Shown here: in pieces, positions 44,501 through 54,590 of the stretch | How positions within the stretch are numbered: the stretch's first letter is position 1 | Layout of the letters: each line of letters opens with the position of its first letter | Assembly (NCBI RefSeq): GCF_024700075.1 | Contig: NZ_JAJONE010000003.1 | Span: 1-64,000, forward strand | Direction of reading: 5' to 3' | DNA from: Hymenobacter sp. J193 | GTDB lineage: Bacteria > Bacteroidota > Bacteroidia > Cytophagales > Hymenobacteraceae | Length of the DNA stretch: 64,000 bases | Notes under the pieces: model-generated | The model's database searches: none | Told to the model about the DNA's origin: nothing | Seen by the model: the letters and a program-made list of their open reading frames with translations, nothing else | Made by a program: the position numbers and the translations under genes

Positions 44501-46993
44501 CACTTGGAGCCGCGCTGGTCACGGCGTAGGTTACCCATTCGGTACTGCTGGATGGATACGTTGGGCGCAGCGAGTTTACCGCCCTGCCGGCAGCCTGTTC
44601 TTCCTGGCTGAATACGGCGGCCCCCGCCTGGCGCACCTGCCGGGCCTGCGCGGGCTCCTCGACCATCACGCCGGGACTGCGCTCAGCAGCCCGCAGTACG
44701 GCTTCTACGCCTGCAGCCGCCTGGCCGGGTGCCGGATCGTATTTGAAATCTATCCGTCGCTCCATGATTCCTGGAGCAACTTCGCGCTGCACGATGTTGC
44801 CCACGCCGGCGCCTTCCGCTTTCAGATCTTTCCATACCGGTACCGCCCGGTTTTCTCCCCCGGCTTTTTCATCGAGTACGATTACAGCGCCTCGCTGCAC
44901 ACCACTTCCCCTAGTTCCTGAACCGTCTGGTAGCGCTCATGCATTGACTTGTCCGCCTGCTGCACGGCTAGCACCAACGGCCCTGGCTGCCCTTTTTCCT
45001 GCAGGGCTGGCAATTTCTCCGCTATCGCTATCGCCCCATTCAGGTTTTCGCGGTCAAGGCCCCGCAAAGGCATAATATCCCGCTCCAGTACATTCCGGCT
45101 TATTTCGCTTAATCGGGCCGCCTGCAGGGGAATTCCTTGCTCTTCGAGGCCTTTGCTTAACTCCTTCGTAGCTGCGCTGAAAACCGCTTTACTTTCGGCC
45201 AACTGGCGCTCCGGCAGCTCTACTGGCTTAACGGCAGGGGCGTTTGTTAGCTGCCGACGCTCCTGCGCGTGCGCCTCGGTTTCGGTCAGCGTGACGCCGG
45301 GGGCGCGGCTGATAATTTCCAGCTGGGTGCTGATTGCCTTGCGTTGTGGATCGGGGTCGGTCACCAGGTACTGCGCCTGCAGGTGCGTGGTGCGCACACC
45401 GCTGGCTTGGTCAATTTCCTGTTTCCGGTCAAGGATTGATAGGCCAGCCTTACGAAGGTCCTGCTCAATCTGGCCGGCTGCTCCGCCCCCATTCTGCCGC
45501 TGGCCTTGTTCGACAATCTCCAGCATCAAGGGGCGCTCGATGGGCGAAACGCTAGCCTGCTGGGCAGTCACCCCTTTGTCGAATCCGGCCTGCTCGCGGG
45601 CGCGCTGCATCCGCTGTTCCGTTTGCTGATCGGTCAGGTCCTGGTTATAATCCTTACTCAGGGCCGCTTCCCACTTAAAAAACCCAGGCGGTGTACGCTG
45701 CGCTTCCGGCATGCCCGCTTCACGCTGGGCGTGCAGCTCCTGCACCAAACCGCGCAGCTGTGGCAGTTGGTCGTTGGTCACCGTCACGCGGGCTACAGTC
45801 TGGTCGCTGCCCATGCGGACCACTTCCAGCGACGCGGCTTGCTCTCCCCCTTCCTTGCGCCAGCCGTCAACCTTTTCCTGCAGGCTGGCCACGGCCGCCC
45901 TCCCCTCGCGCTGGCGCTCGGTTTCAAAGGTGACTTTCAAATCCGTGTGATACTCGCCCCCGCGCTGGGCCCGCCAAGTAACGTTGCCGCGCTGCTGCTC
46001 GGGCGTTTCACTACCTGTTTCCAGGGCCACGTTTTGCCGCGGTGCCCGGAAGTCGTTCATGTAGTTAAGGTTGAAGCGCACCCCGGCCGCATCGTTATCG
46101 TTGGCCAGCACCACCTCTTTCGGCTGCTGCCGGTCGATGACCTTTTGCATCAACTCCACCTGCCGCTGCGAGACGGTGCCGCTGCTGGTGATGTACATGG
46201 TACTTGGCCCTGATCCGCCTGGCTGCTCCAGCTGGTACTTGCTCATGGCGTCAATTGGGCTTTCCCCGATGACGATACGCTCTACGGCGCTCCCCTTGCC
46301 CTGCGTAGGGTGGCTGACCCAGATGCCGTCGCGGGGTCCGGGCATCTGTGACTTGAAATTGTGGTTGCGCTCCTCGTAGGACGAAAACCCACCTTCATTG
46401 AGCAGCGGGAACACCGTGTTCTTATGCGGGCCGTTCTGGCCGGTAAACACGCGCCCCTGAAAGGCCGGGGCGTTGATCGTCTCGTCGCTCAGGCCCCGCT
46501 CACGCAGGTAGCTTTTATCCGTCAGGGCCGGCTGTACGCCCAGAGTCCGCTTCAGCAACTCATCTCGCCGTTCACGGGGGTCCTCCGGTAGGGAGGCATC
46601 TGGCCCGCGCTCGGCCTGGCGCGTGCGCGTCGGTTCCGGCCGCAGGGCCAGCTGCTGCCGATCCTGCTCCGGGCCGCCCTCTCCCAGGTACTGACGCAGC
46701 TGCTGCCGCGTCTGGCCTAGGTTCAGACCATCCCGGGTCTTTACAAAGTCTACTACCGAGCCGCTGTCCTTCGTGTCGTGGGCGTTCATATACACGTCAC
46801 GCCCATCCTTTTTGCTGACAATCAGGATTTCCCCTCCCTTCTCCAGCTTATGCCAGGAGTCGTTACGGGCCTTGTCGGTAATGTCATACCCATAGCGGCC
46901 GGTGGCCAGGGGCACGATAGGTATTTGGTCTTTGAAGCGTTCCAGCTCCGAGTCGTCGTTTGGCCGCGGGCGGCCCCCCGTTGGTGAGTTCAT
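41586..46993 (-). pseudogene. Giant DUF3991/Toprim-type mobilisation protein with about 11 repeats, split by three indels
   Basis: From ATG 46993 the N-terminus (IPIVPLATGRYGYDITDKARNDSWHKL...DSGSVVDFVKTRDGLNLGQTRQQLRQYL) and the Toprim-like core (ERIVIGESPIDAMSKYQ; EVVLANDNDAAGVRFN) match DUF3991/Toprim proteins of conjugative elements, which are primase-like. About eleven diverged repeats of about 90-95 residues follow, each with a leading strand, an L..aGA.v helix turn, a vxYh strand and a pGixvEE end. Frames change at about 44890, 44455 and 42090, each in a G-run. Correcting them gives 1803 codons (1802 aa). It diverges from the tra operon and probably serves DNA processing in transfer. 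An alternative is several separate overlapping genes. Confidence 0.7.
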
Positions 46994-47062
46994 GGGCAGT
47001 TGGGATGAAGAAGGAAAATGGACATTAAGTAGACAATACTACGCAATGAAGCCTCCTTTACC

Positions 47063-47173
47063 ACGCAATTAATCTTAATTGCTGTACTGCGATTAGAAAA
47101 AATTGCGCAAAGTCTTTTTTGATTCGGTTTTTTCGCATCTTTGGCAGCGAAATGCAATCAAAGTTAATCGCGT
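47063..47173. promoter_or_regulatory. Three operator-like dyads in the divergent tra control region
   Basis: Sites at 47063-47082 (minus sense), 47088-47106 (minus sense) and 47154-47173 (GCAATCAAAGTTAATCGCGT) share GCAA-N10-TAATyGC. The first has perfect 8-bp arms GCAATTAA/TTAATTGC. The same motif occurs twice at 58998-59060. The third site ends seven bases before the first tra gene. Confidence 0.55.
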
Positions 47174-47179
47174 AAAGCC

Positions 47180-47485
47180 GTGAACCCTTCCCTTTATCTG
47201 ATTCTCGCCGGGTGGCTTTCCGGCATGGGTATCCTGGTGTATGTGGTGATCAACCGCATGCAGCGAGCAGCCCACAAACGGGAACAGAATAAGCGTTTGG
47301 CGGCTCTCAAACCACCTGCCCCCGGGCAGAATCATGAGTCGCTGCCACGCACCACGTACCGGCTTGAGCCAGAGCTTCCCCCTAATCCCACCAAGCAGCC
47401 TGACAAGTATGCTGAGTACCTGGAGCAGCAGTCCAAGTGGACCCTGTGGCAGCAGCTGAAGAACCAGCCTTTACCGGAGGCCTAG
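47180..47485 (+). CDS. Small membrane-anchored protein at the head of the tra operon
   Basis: The 101-residue product has a single N-terminal membrane segment (SLYLILAGWLSGMGILVYVVINRMQ). A basic, Pro-rich soluble tail follows (AAHKREQNKRLAALKPPAPGQ...PDKYAEYLEQQSKWTLWQQLKNQPLPEA). No signal-peptidase site is obvious, so it should be an inner-membrane protein. It is the first gene after the operator region and precedes traE by about 70 bases. The family is not recognised; a role in transfer is inferred from position. The start codon is GTG at 47180. Confidence 0.6.
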   Translation: MNPSLYLILAGWLSGMGILVYVVINRMQRAAHKREQNKRLAALKPPAPGQNHESLPRTTYRLEPELPPNPTKQPDKYAEYLEQQSKWTLWQQLKNQPLPEA

Positions 47486-47553
47486 CCTCCATTTCACCTC
47501 CTTTTTTTCACCATTTACCCTTTCTCACATTTTTTCATTTTTTCCCAATTACC

Positions 47554-47997
47554 ATGAACAACGTTCTAAGCAAAATCACTGAGGCCTGGAACCGGGCACA
47601 GGGAGCTACCGCCACCGTGGTGGCTGATGCAACCGTCGCTTTTAACAAGGCGCATTTCCAGTCACACAACATGACCAAGTGGGACCGCCGCATTTATGGC
47701 ACCCTGATGGTACTGGGTGGCTTCATCGGGCAAGTGAATGCCCAGACTGGCGGCGTCAGCTCCACGCTGACTTCCTTCAAGGCCACGGTGCTGCTTATCG
47801 CGCAGGGCATCTTCGCCGTGTTCCTGATGATCGGCCTGGTTAAAACCGCCAAGAAGTTCATCGGTGGCGAGCCGGACGCCATGACCAGCATGATGTGGCT
47901 GGCCGGCGGCGTGTTGCTCTTCTGGGGCTTCAACTCCCTCAAATCTCAAATCGTGGGCAACACCGGCAACAGCGGTGGCGGCGGTAACGTGGAATAA
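47554..47997 (+). CDS. traE: Conjugative transfer protein TraE (DUF4134)
   Basis: From ATG 47554 the 147-residue protein has a soluble N-terminal extension and two membrane segments (GTLMVLGGFIGQVNAQTGG... and TVLLIAQGIFAVFLMIGLVKTAKKF), with a third near MTSMMWLAGGVLLFWGF. The GG-S-x-L pattern and the position before a TraF/TraG pair match DUF4134/TraE of Bacteroidota conjugative elements, a pilin- or VirB2-like channel component in the inner membrane. The longer frame upstream lacks a convincing start. The Gly-rich tail (GNSGGGGNVE) is typical. Confidence 0.8.
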   Translation: MNNVLSKITEAWNRAQGATATVVADATVAFNKAHFQSHNMTKWDRRIYGTLMVLGGFIGQVNAQTGGVSSTLTSFKATVLLIAQGIFAVFLMIGLVKTAKKFIGGEPDAMTSMMWLAGGVLLFWGFNSLKSQIVGNTGNSGGGGNVE

Positions 47998-48058
47998 TGA
48001 ACGCAGTAGGGCGGCACCTGCGCCGCCCTACTTCTCTTCTTTTTCATAAGCACGTTCG

Positions 48059-48382
48059 ATGCGCTCCTACAAAAGCATTGAAAGGCCGGCCCAGGTTCTC
48101 GGAATGGATATCCAGAGCCTGGGCCTTGTTTTTGGCCTTGTCATCGGTGGCGGGATGCTCCTGGCCCTGCTCAGCATGGGCACTACGATTAATCCGCTCA
48201 TCTACCTGATCCTGATTCTAACGGCGGTGGGCCTGTTTTTCACGCTGCGATACCTGAATAAGCACCGCCCCCCCGGCTTTCTGATGGGCTACGCCAGCTA
48301 CCATCTACGCCAACCTAAACGCCTCACCATAGGCATTCACCATGTTCAAAAGCAAAAAGGTAAAGCAGGGCGGGCTAAGTGA
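48059..48382 (+). CDS. traF: Conjugative transfer protein TraF (DUF4133)
   Basis: The 107-residue VirB3-like inner-membrane protein has the DUF4133 pattern: YKSIERPAQVLGMDIQSLGLVFGLVIGGGMLLALL, then INPLIYLILILTAVGLFFTLRYLNKHRPPGF. Two hydrophobic helices form the TM pair. It overlaps the start of traG by 41 bases, implying coupled translation and a stoichiometric partner of the TraG ATPase. The start ATG at 48059 follows a 60-base gap after traE. Confidence 0.85.
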   Translation: MRSYKSIERPAQVLGMDIQSLGLVFGLVIGGGMLLALLSMGTTINPLIYLILILTAVGLFFTLRYLNKHRPPGFLMGYASYHLRQPKRLTIGIHHVQKQKGKAGRAK

Positions 48383-50981
48383 TGCCCTCCCGGTATATCT
48401 CTACGACAATCATAAGCTAGTCCTGAAAGACGGTCGGGTTGGAGTGGCTTTCAAGCTTACTCCCGTGGAGATGGAGCTGTGGGACCCCGACCAGTATACG
48501 GCCTGCCACGTCGCGTTCCAGGCGGCGCTGAAGGTGCTGCCGCCCGGCACGGTCGTGCAGAAAACCGATGTGTACTATGACCGGCCCTATGTCCATCCGC
48601 CAGCGCCAGGCCAGTACTTCAGCAGCCGCATGGGCCAGTATTTCGGCAACCGTATGGTGCTCTACCATTCGCCTTACCTATTTCTGAGCTTCGCCCCGGT
48701 GTCGTCCAAGTCAAGTGGTAAACCCAGCGGCAAAAAGGAAAAGCCTCCGCGCCCGGTTTCGGCCCTGAACGCATTGATCAACAATGTGGATCAGAAGCTA
48801 CCGGATAACCCCTTCGAGTCGGTTACCCAGACGCTGGCGCTGGCCGACCAGTATACCCAGGAGTTTATTCAGGCCATGCGGGGCATACCGGATATTACGC
48901 TGGAGCGGATGGATGAGCACCAGATCCGCGCCCTCTACCTGCAGTTCCTGAACCTGGACTTTGACCGACAGCCCCAGCATTACGAACGGGAGTTGTACAA
49001 CGAAGTGGGTACGCTCGCCGTCGGGGAGCAAAAAGTTTCCTGCGTGAGCCTGACGGGCCAGGGCCTGCAGATGTTTCCCTGCGTGCGCAACAACTATGGG
49101 GTGACTTCCCCCATGCTGTACCCGCTCACCCATTTTCTGGCAATCCCGCACATCCTGACCCAGTCTATCCAGGTGGTTGACACGAAAGCGGAGCTGGAAA
49201 CCCTGGACCGCGACAAGACCATCAATAAATCGCTCTCCAAGCTGGCCACGCAGGATAATCACTTGCGTGTAGCGGAAATTGACGCCTTCTCGGCCGAAGT
49301 GCGGGCCGAGGGCAAACAGCTTTGCAAGCTCCACGTCAGCCTTCTGACCTGGGAAACGCAGGATGCGTTGCGGAAAGAAAACGTGGAGAAGGCCGCCGCT
49401 GCCATGCGCTCCATGTTCAGCTCAGAAGCGGCCGTAGAGAATTTCCTAACGCTGCCCCTCTTCTTCGCGGCCCTGCCCTGCAACGGGTATCAGGTACCAG
49501 ACCGCTGGCTGCCGACGACCACGGACCGGGCGGCCTGCTACGTGCATTGGACCACAACCTTTAAGTCCGCCCGCACGGGGGAATACATCTGCGACCGCTT
49601 CCGCAACCTGGTTCGCATCAACCTGTTTGATGTCACCCAGGATAACCAGAACAGCATCACGATTGGCCCCTCCGGCTCGGGCAAGAGCTATACTATGGGC
49701 AATTTCATTGCCCAGCGGTATGAGAACGGCGCGCGGCAGATCATTATCGACGTGGGCGGCTCTTACCGCAATACCTGTCAGTCACTTAACGGACCGGATT
49801 TCGATAAGTCCTACTTCGAATACGACCCGGCCAATCCAATTGAGTTCGCGCCCTTCTTTGTGCCGCGCGATGCGGAAAATAAGTGGCTGTACACCGATGA
49901 AAAGCTCAATTTCCACCTGGCCCTGCTGGCGGCGCTGTGGAAGTCGGGCAAAGACGGCGTGCTGACTAAATCCGAGCGCGCGATTCTCTCCCGCTTTCTG
50001 CAGGACTACTATGCCACGCTCAACAAGGACGACAAGCTCGGCCACCACGATGAGAATTACCCTGGCATGCAGAGCTTCTACAACTTCGTGCAGGACTACC
50101 ACGAGCGCATGACCGTGCGACTGGACGCAGCTGAGCTGGAGAAGCTGGACCCGTACCTACTCAAGCAGCGGGAGCAATACCGCAAGGACTCGGCCTACAT
50201 CCAGATGGACGAGTTTTTTCTGGTACTGGGTGAATATGTGGAAGGGGGGCGTTACGCCAAGGTGCTGAACGCGAAGCTCGACGTGGATCTGTCGGACTAC
50301 CGGCTGATCTGCTTTGATATGCTGCGCGTGAAGGCCGACCCGACGCTCTACCCGGTAGTGGCAATGCTTATCACGGAATTGTCGCTGGATCTGTTCCGCA
50401 AGTTCCCGCATGACGTGAAGTATATCCTGATGGATGAAGCCTGGTCGATGCTGAGCGGAGCCCTGGAGGACTTTATCGTGAACATGTACCGCACCATTCG
50501 CAAAACGAATGGCTCCATCGGTATCATCACCCAGGGGATAAAGGAAATCGTGGAATCCCCGATTGGCTACACGCTCATCGACAACTCGGCCACGAAAATT
50601 ATCCTGCGCCACACCAACGAGGCCAGTTTGGAGCGCCTAGAAAAGCCAATGGGCTTTACTTCGCACGAAATGAGCCTGATCCGCTCTATTCAGTCCGGGG
50701 AGGGCTGGCGGCAGTTCCTCATCAAGCAGGGTCCCGTCGCCAAGATTTACACCTTGGAAGCGGCCCCGGCGCTGAACGCTATTCTCAGCTCGCGGGCGGC
50801 CGATCGCAACCTGCTTAACAGCCTGGTAACCCATTACCAGCGCCGCCTGCCGGTGGCCGTGCTTGACCCGCAAACCGGCCGGCCGAAGATCGGCCCGGAT
50901 GGCTTGCCGGAATACTCCACCATCATTGAGCAGCGCCTTGATTTCGCTGTGGATGAGTTCGTTTCCTCCACCTCAAAATAA
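48342..50981 (+). CDS. traG: TraG-family conjugation ATPase (VirB4-like)
   Basis: The 879-residue ATPase powers assembly of the mating channel. The N-terminal region (YLYDNHKLVLKDGRVGVAFKLTPVEMELWDP) is the CagE/TrbE-type domain. The catalytic core has Walker A (TIGPSGSGKSYT, about residue 440) and Walker B (KYILMDEAWSML, about residue 695), followed by NMYRTIRKTNGSIGIITQGIKEI. Length is normal for Bacteroidota TraG. The frame is intact. It overlaps traF and is followed by traJ after six bases. Confidence 0.95.
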   Translation: MFKSKKVKQGGLSDALPVYLYDNHKLVLKDGRVGVAFKLTPVEMELWDPDQYTACHVAFQAALKVLPPGTVVQKTDVYYDRPYVHPPAPGQYFSSRMGQYFGNRMVLYHSPYLFLSFAPVSSKSSGKPSGKKEKPPRPVSALNALINNVDQKLPDNPFESVTQTLALADQYTQEFIQAMRGIPDITLERMDEHQIRALYLQFLNLDFDRQPQHYERELYNEVGTLAVGEQKVSCVSLTGQGLQMFPCVRNNYGVTSPMLYPLTHFLAIPHILTQSIQVVDTKAELETLDRDKTINKSLSKLATQDNHLRVAEIDAFSAEVRAEGKQLCKLHVSLLTWETQDALRKENVEKAAAAMRSMFSSEAAVENFLTLPLFFAALPCNGYQVPDRWLPTTTDRAACYVHWTTTFKSARTGEYICDRFRNLVRINLFDVTQDNQNSITIGPSGSGKSYTMGNFIAQRYENGARQIIIDVGGSYRNTCQSLNGPDFDKSYFEYDPANPIEFAPFFVPRDAENKWLYTDEKLNFHLALLAALWKSGKDGVLTKSERAILSRFLQDYYATLNKDDKLGHHDENYPGMQSFYNFVQDYHERMTVRLDAAELEKLDPYLLKQREQYRKDSAYIQMDEFFLVLGEYVEGGRYAKVLNAKLDVDLSDYRLICFDMLRVKADPTLYPVVAMLITELSLDLFRKFPHDVKYILMDEAWSMLSGALEDFIVNMYRTIRKTNGSIGIITQGIKEIVESPIGYTLIDNSATKIILRHTNEASLERLEKPMGFTSHEMSLIRSIQSGEGWRQFLIKQGPVAKIYTLEAAPALNAILSSRAADRNLLNSLVTHYQRRLPVAVLDPQTGRPKIGPDGLPEYSTIIEQRLDFAVDEFVSSTSK

Positions 50982-50987
50982 CCTGCT

Positions 50988-52577
50988 ATGCTCCTTACCC
51001 TACTTCTTTCGGGCATCGGCGGGGACCTGAATGTTCAGATCTCCCAGGCTGCGTACGACATGACCCGCAACGTCATAGTGCTGTTGGTTTCCTCCGTGGT
51101 GCCCATCATGATGACGATTACGCTAGTCACCACGATTGGCCGGGGGTATCTAAGCGGGCAGTCGCTGCAGATTGACTTGGCCCCATTATTCAAAATCCTG
51201 TTCATCGCCGGCTTTCTGCTTTCCTATCGGACCCTTATGCCAAAAGTCGGTGATTCAATTTACTGGATCTCGCGGGCCGTGACGGGTAACGGGGCACAAG
51301 CCCAAGCTTATGCGACGCTGGAAAGCCTGAAGCCTCAGCCACCTGGTGCCCCGGCCCCGCCGACGCCGGGATCAGTGGCAAACGGCACGCAGGATCAGCC
51401 CTCGGTTATCTCCGGTCTGGCCAATGAAATAGCCTCCATTGCCGGCTCTATATCAGGGTTCTCGATGCGCCAGTGGCTCCTGGAGCTGGCCACGGGTACC
51501 ATTGCTCAGCTGATTCAGGTTTGCATGCTGTTTATCCAGGCTTTCCTGGCAGGTTTTCTATTCGTGGTCGGCCCCATAGCATTCACCCTCTCCATGCTGC
51601 CTGGCTGGGGAGGGTTGATGAAGTCCTGGTTTCAGTCGTTTCTGAGTGTGAACTTGTGGACGGTGACGTTCGCCATCATAAATAAGCTGTTCGCGCAGTA
51701 TTCGGCTGCAATGGCGGCGTTGGCGGCTTCTAAGATTACCACCGTCGATCAATACTTTGCCGCCTACGCCTCCGATGGACAGTACCAGGTAGCCTGCATT
51801 ATTTTTATTGTCATGTACCTGATGGTGCCCTACATGACCTCGCTCATTGTAGGTTCCTCTGCAGCTCAGAGCTTCGTCGGGGCAGCAGCTGGCCTGGTTG
51901 CCTCCCGCGCAGCTATGGGTGCCGGCAAGGCCGTGGGCAGCGCCGTCGGTGCTGCCGGCAACGGCGTTTCAACAATGGCCGGGGCTATGGCCAACGACCT
52001 GCGAGGGGCCGGTGGGGCCATCAATACGGCGATGGGTGGTTTTGGTGGGTTTGGCGGGGGCGGAGGCGGCGCAGCCGCTGGGGCCGCCGCTGGTAGCGCC
52101 TCAATGGGGGTTGCCCCAATGATGCCCGGCGCGGGGGCCGTGAGTGGTTCGGCCCGCACGGCGAACAGCTACGCCAACGCTGGCTACTCTCCGCCCTTGG
52201 CTGCACTTGGTGCACCGTCTTCGTCACCGGGCGGATCGGCCGGGGCTTGGGGAGCCGCGGCGCCCTCCAACCCAGGTGCACCAAACCACATTGTCAACCT
52301 GGGCAGCAGCAACACCTTACGGGGCACAGCCTTCGGTACGGGTCAGGTGGGGGCTGCTCCGCCATCCGCCGGCGCTGGCTCCTCGGCGCAGGCGGCGCTG
52401 CCAGCGCCGCCGACACTTTCGGCTCCTTCCTCCACGGGCGGAAATCGCTCCCAGGGTGGTTCCGACGATGGTACCGGCGCCGTCGATGTCACTAGCGGCC
52501 CAGGGGGCGGCAAGCCTCAGCCCCCAACGATGATTGCCCCTGGCCTAGGCCATAGCGGTTCCGGCGGCTCCTTCTAG
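50988..52577 (+). CDS. traJ: Conjugative transfer membrane protein TraJ (VirB6-like)
   Basis: The 529-residue protein has multiple membrane segments: NVIVLLVSSVVPIMMTITLV, LFKILFIAGFLLSYRTL, LIQVCMLFIQAFLAGFLFVVGPIAF and CIIFIVMYLMVPYMTSLIV. The order and PIAF...PGWGGLMKSWFQSFLSVNLW signature fit TraJ/VirB6-type channel proteins. The last 190 residues are a low-complexity Gly/Ala/Pro/Ser-rich tail, longer than in typical TraJ and presumably disordered. It starts six bases after traG. Confidence 0.88.
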   Translation: MLLTLLLSGIGGDLNVQISQAAYDMTRNVIVLLVSSVVPIMMTITLVTTIGRGYLSGQSLQIDLAPLFKILFIAGFLLSYRTLMPKVGDSIYWISRAVTGNGAQAQAYATLESLKPQPPGAPAPPTPGSVANGTQDQPSVISGLANEIASIAGSISGFSMRQWLLELATGTIAQLIQVCMLFIQAFLAGFLFVVGPIAFTLSMLPGWGGLMKSWFQSFLSVNLWTVTFAIINKLFAQYSAAMAALAASKITTVDQYFAAYASDGQYQVACIIFIVMYLMVPYMTSLIVGSSAAQSFVGAAAGLVASRAAMGAGKAVGSAVGAAGNGVSTMAGAMANDLRGAGGAINTAMGGFGGFGGGGGGAAAGAAAGSASMGVAPMMPGAGAVSGSARTANSYANAGYSPPLAALGAPSSSPGGSAGAWGAAAPSNPGAPNHIVNLGSSNTLRGTAFGTGQVGAAPPSAGAGSSAQAALPAPPTLSAPSSTGGNRSQGGSDDGTGAVDVTSGPGGGKPQPPTMIAPGLGHSGSGGSF

Positions 52578-52659
52578 CCGCTCTCACTCATTCTCTTTTC
52601 ACCCCTGGTAACCTGGGCATTCGGGAAGAAAGGCTCCAGGCACCCTTACTCAACACAAA

Positions 52660-53370
52660 ATGGATTCTATTAAAGACTTAAATCAAACCTACACCTCCAT
52701 GCGTCTGGTGGCGCTGGCGGCCGTTGCCCTTGCCATTTTGACTATACTGGTGGCCGGCTCCCTGGTGTTTCACGCCTATGGCATCGTTGGCCAGCGGGTG
52801 TATGTGGTCGGTAACAGTGGTACGACGCAAATGGCACTGGCCGATTCGCCCGAAGATCATACGCAGTATGAGATGCGCAACCTGGTCCGCACGTTCGCGC
52901 TGAATATGTTTGGCCACGACCAGTACACGTTCAAAAACAATTTGAACACGGCCCTTCCGCTTATCGACGACATGGGCGGTCGCCGCTTGTACGATGGCTT
53001 CAAGAAAGGAGCCGTGCTCGACAACTACATCAAGTTCGGCGCCCGGACCACGGCCACCGTGGATAGCATCGTGCTTGATACAAACTCTCTGCCCGTGAAA
53101 GGCAGACTCTACATCCGGCAGAAAGCCTTTATCGGTGACCGCCAAAGCAAGTCGCTGCCGATGGGCATGAGCTTCGAGCTGACGAACACTCACCGCAGCA
53201 ACTTCAATCCGTTCGGGATTATGATTACCCGGTTCGACTACATTCCCTACAATCCGGAGGCCTCTGAGAAGGAGAAACGGGTGCTGCAGGCGCAGAAGGA
53301 CCGCGACGATGCCTTGCTTCAGCAGGCCAAAGCCGAAGCGGAAGCAGCCCAGAAAGAGGCTGCTCAATAA
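52660..53370 (+). CDS. traK: Conjugative transfer protein TraK (VirB8-like)
   Basis: The 236-residue bitopic protein has an N-terminal helix (LVALAAVALAILTILVAGSLVF) and a periplasmic NTF2-like domain (MRNLVRTFALNMFGHDQYTFKNNLNTALPLIDDMGGRRLYDGFKKG; MGMSFELTNTHRSNFNPFGIMITRFDYI). These match TraK of Bacteroidota elements, the VirB8-like scaffold linking inner-membrane and outer-membrane parts of the channel. It ends in a charged coiled-coil-like tail (AQKDRDDALLQQAKAEAEAAQKEAAQ). The frame is intact. Confidence 0.9.
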   Translation: MDSIKDLNQTYTSMRLVALAAVALAILTILVAGSLVFHAYGIVGQRVYVVGNSGTTQMALADSPEDHTQYEMRNLVRTFALNMFGHDQYTFKNNLNTALPLIDDMGGRRLYDGFKKGAVLDNYIKFGARTTATVDSIVLDTNSLPVKGRLYIRQKAFIGDRQSKSLPMGMSFELTNTHRSNFNPFGIMITRFDYIPYNPEASEKEKRVLQAQKDRDDALLQQAKAEAEAAQKEAAQ

Positions 53371-53432
53371 GCCATTGCTCCCCCGGGGCCTGAGAGCCCC
53401 GGGGCCATCACTCACTCTTTACGGTCACTCTC

Positions 53433-54584
53433 GTGAAACTTTATATCCTGCTCGGTCTGGGATTACTTGCAGCTCCCGCCGTTCACGCGCAGCGTCGCGC
53501 GCAGCCGCTGCCGGCCCAGCTTTCCGTTTACTCGCCCTCATCATCGGCGGCGCCTGCAGCAGGCCCCGCGGGTATGCACACGGGCGGCTATACCTCCGAA
53601 GGTCAGCATTTCACTATGCAGCGCCTTGCCCCTCCCCCGCCGCCCACCCCGCCTGGTGCTACTGCTACGGCTTTGGACATTGCCGTTTCGGACAGTTCAA
53701 CGACGTACCTCGTGTTTCCCGGTACGGTGTCACTGGTGGATGTCGGCATGATGGATAACTACCTGGTGAAGATTGAGGCTAACTCGGTCTTTATCCGGGG
53801 TCGCAAAAACGCCTCAGCTCCTACGCCGATTATGGTCCGGCATGGCAGCAAGTACTGGATTGGCCGGCTGGTCACCGTCAAGCGCCCGGTGCTGACGTTG
53901 TATGATTTCACGAAGCCGGGAGCATTGAACCCGCCCCCGGCCCCGGCGGCGCTTACTGGAGCGGACCTGCTCGGCAGCCCGGATGCTATTGTCGGGGATG
54001 TACAGGTAGATCTGAGCGGCGACGTACAATCCACGGATGGAGGTTTGCAGACCGGCACTGGCGCGGTCCTGCAGGAAACCTCTACCGGGGTCGGACCCGA
54101 CAACGAGCTGGCCATGGACCGGGCCGCGAGCAAGAAAGCCCGCATCAACGCCTTGCTGCGCCGCCTTGATCAATACAGGGATGAAATCCATAGCGTGGCC
54201 ATGGTAGACAACCGCCTGTCGTTCTCCCTGACCAATGTGCGCAATGACAAGCAGTTCACGTACATGCGCTTCAAGCTGGTTAATAACAGCAGTATCGACT
54301 ACCAGGTAGATTTTGCCGATTTCACCCTGGTAGAGAATGACAAACGCCGATTCCTGGGGAAAAAACGCAATGAGGCCCGGCGCCCGATGATGCCGGCTGG
54401 CGGGCATCCCAATCAGCGAGTGAAAGGCAACTCTACCGGCTATATCTACTATGCTGTGCCGTTGTACGCGGCCACTAATGAGGGTCACCTGGCGGTCGGC
54501 CTGCGTGAGTTAAGTGGAGCGCGGGCTATCCAGCTGCGCGTGCCCAGCCACGTGATCAATACGGCTCCAACGTTCATTCAATAA
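53433..54584 (+). CDS. traN: Conjugative transfer protein TraN (DUF4138, VirB9-like)
   Basis: The 383-residue exported protein starts at a GTG (53433) with a signal peptide (KLYILLGLGLLAAPAVHAQ). After a Pro-rich linker it carries the TraN signature (STTYLVFPGTVSLVDVGMMDNYLVKIEANSVFIRGRK). A C-terminal domain follows (DEIHSVAMVDNRLSFSLTNVRNDKQFTYMRFKLVNNSSIDYQVDFADFTLVENDKRRFLGKKRN). TraN is the periplasmic/outer-membrane-associated part of the channel. It is followed by traM after six bases. Confidence 0.9.
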   Translation: MKLYILLGLGLLAAPAVHAQRRAQPLPAQLSVYSPSSSAAPAAGPAGMHTGGYTSEGQHFTMQRLAPPPPPTPPGATATALDIAVSDSSTTYLVFPGTVSLVDVGMMDNYLVKIEANSVFIRGRKNASAPTPIMVRHGSKYWIGRLVTVKRPVLTLYDFTKPGALNPPPAPAALTGADLLGSPDAIVGDVQVDLSGDVQSTDGGLQTGTGAVLQETSTGVGPDNELAMDRAASKKARINALLRRLDQYRDEIHSVAMVDNRLSFSLTNVRNDKQFTYMRFKLVNNSSIDYQVDFADFTLVENDKRRFLGKKRNEARRPMMPAGGHPNQRVKGNSTGYIYYAVPLYAATNEGHLAVGLRELSGARAIQLRVPSHVINTAPTFIQ

Positions 54585-54590
54585 GCAGGT

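Noticed and set aside
42098..46213. Plus-strand open frames opposite the giant repeat protein (42098-43132, 45506-46213)
   Set aside because: They are antisense to a coding strand with clear domain signatures; their translations show no motif and follow GC-driven openness.
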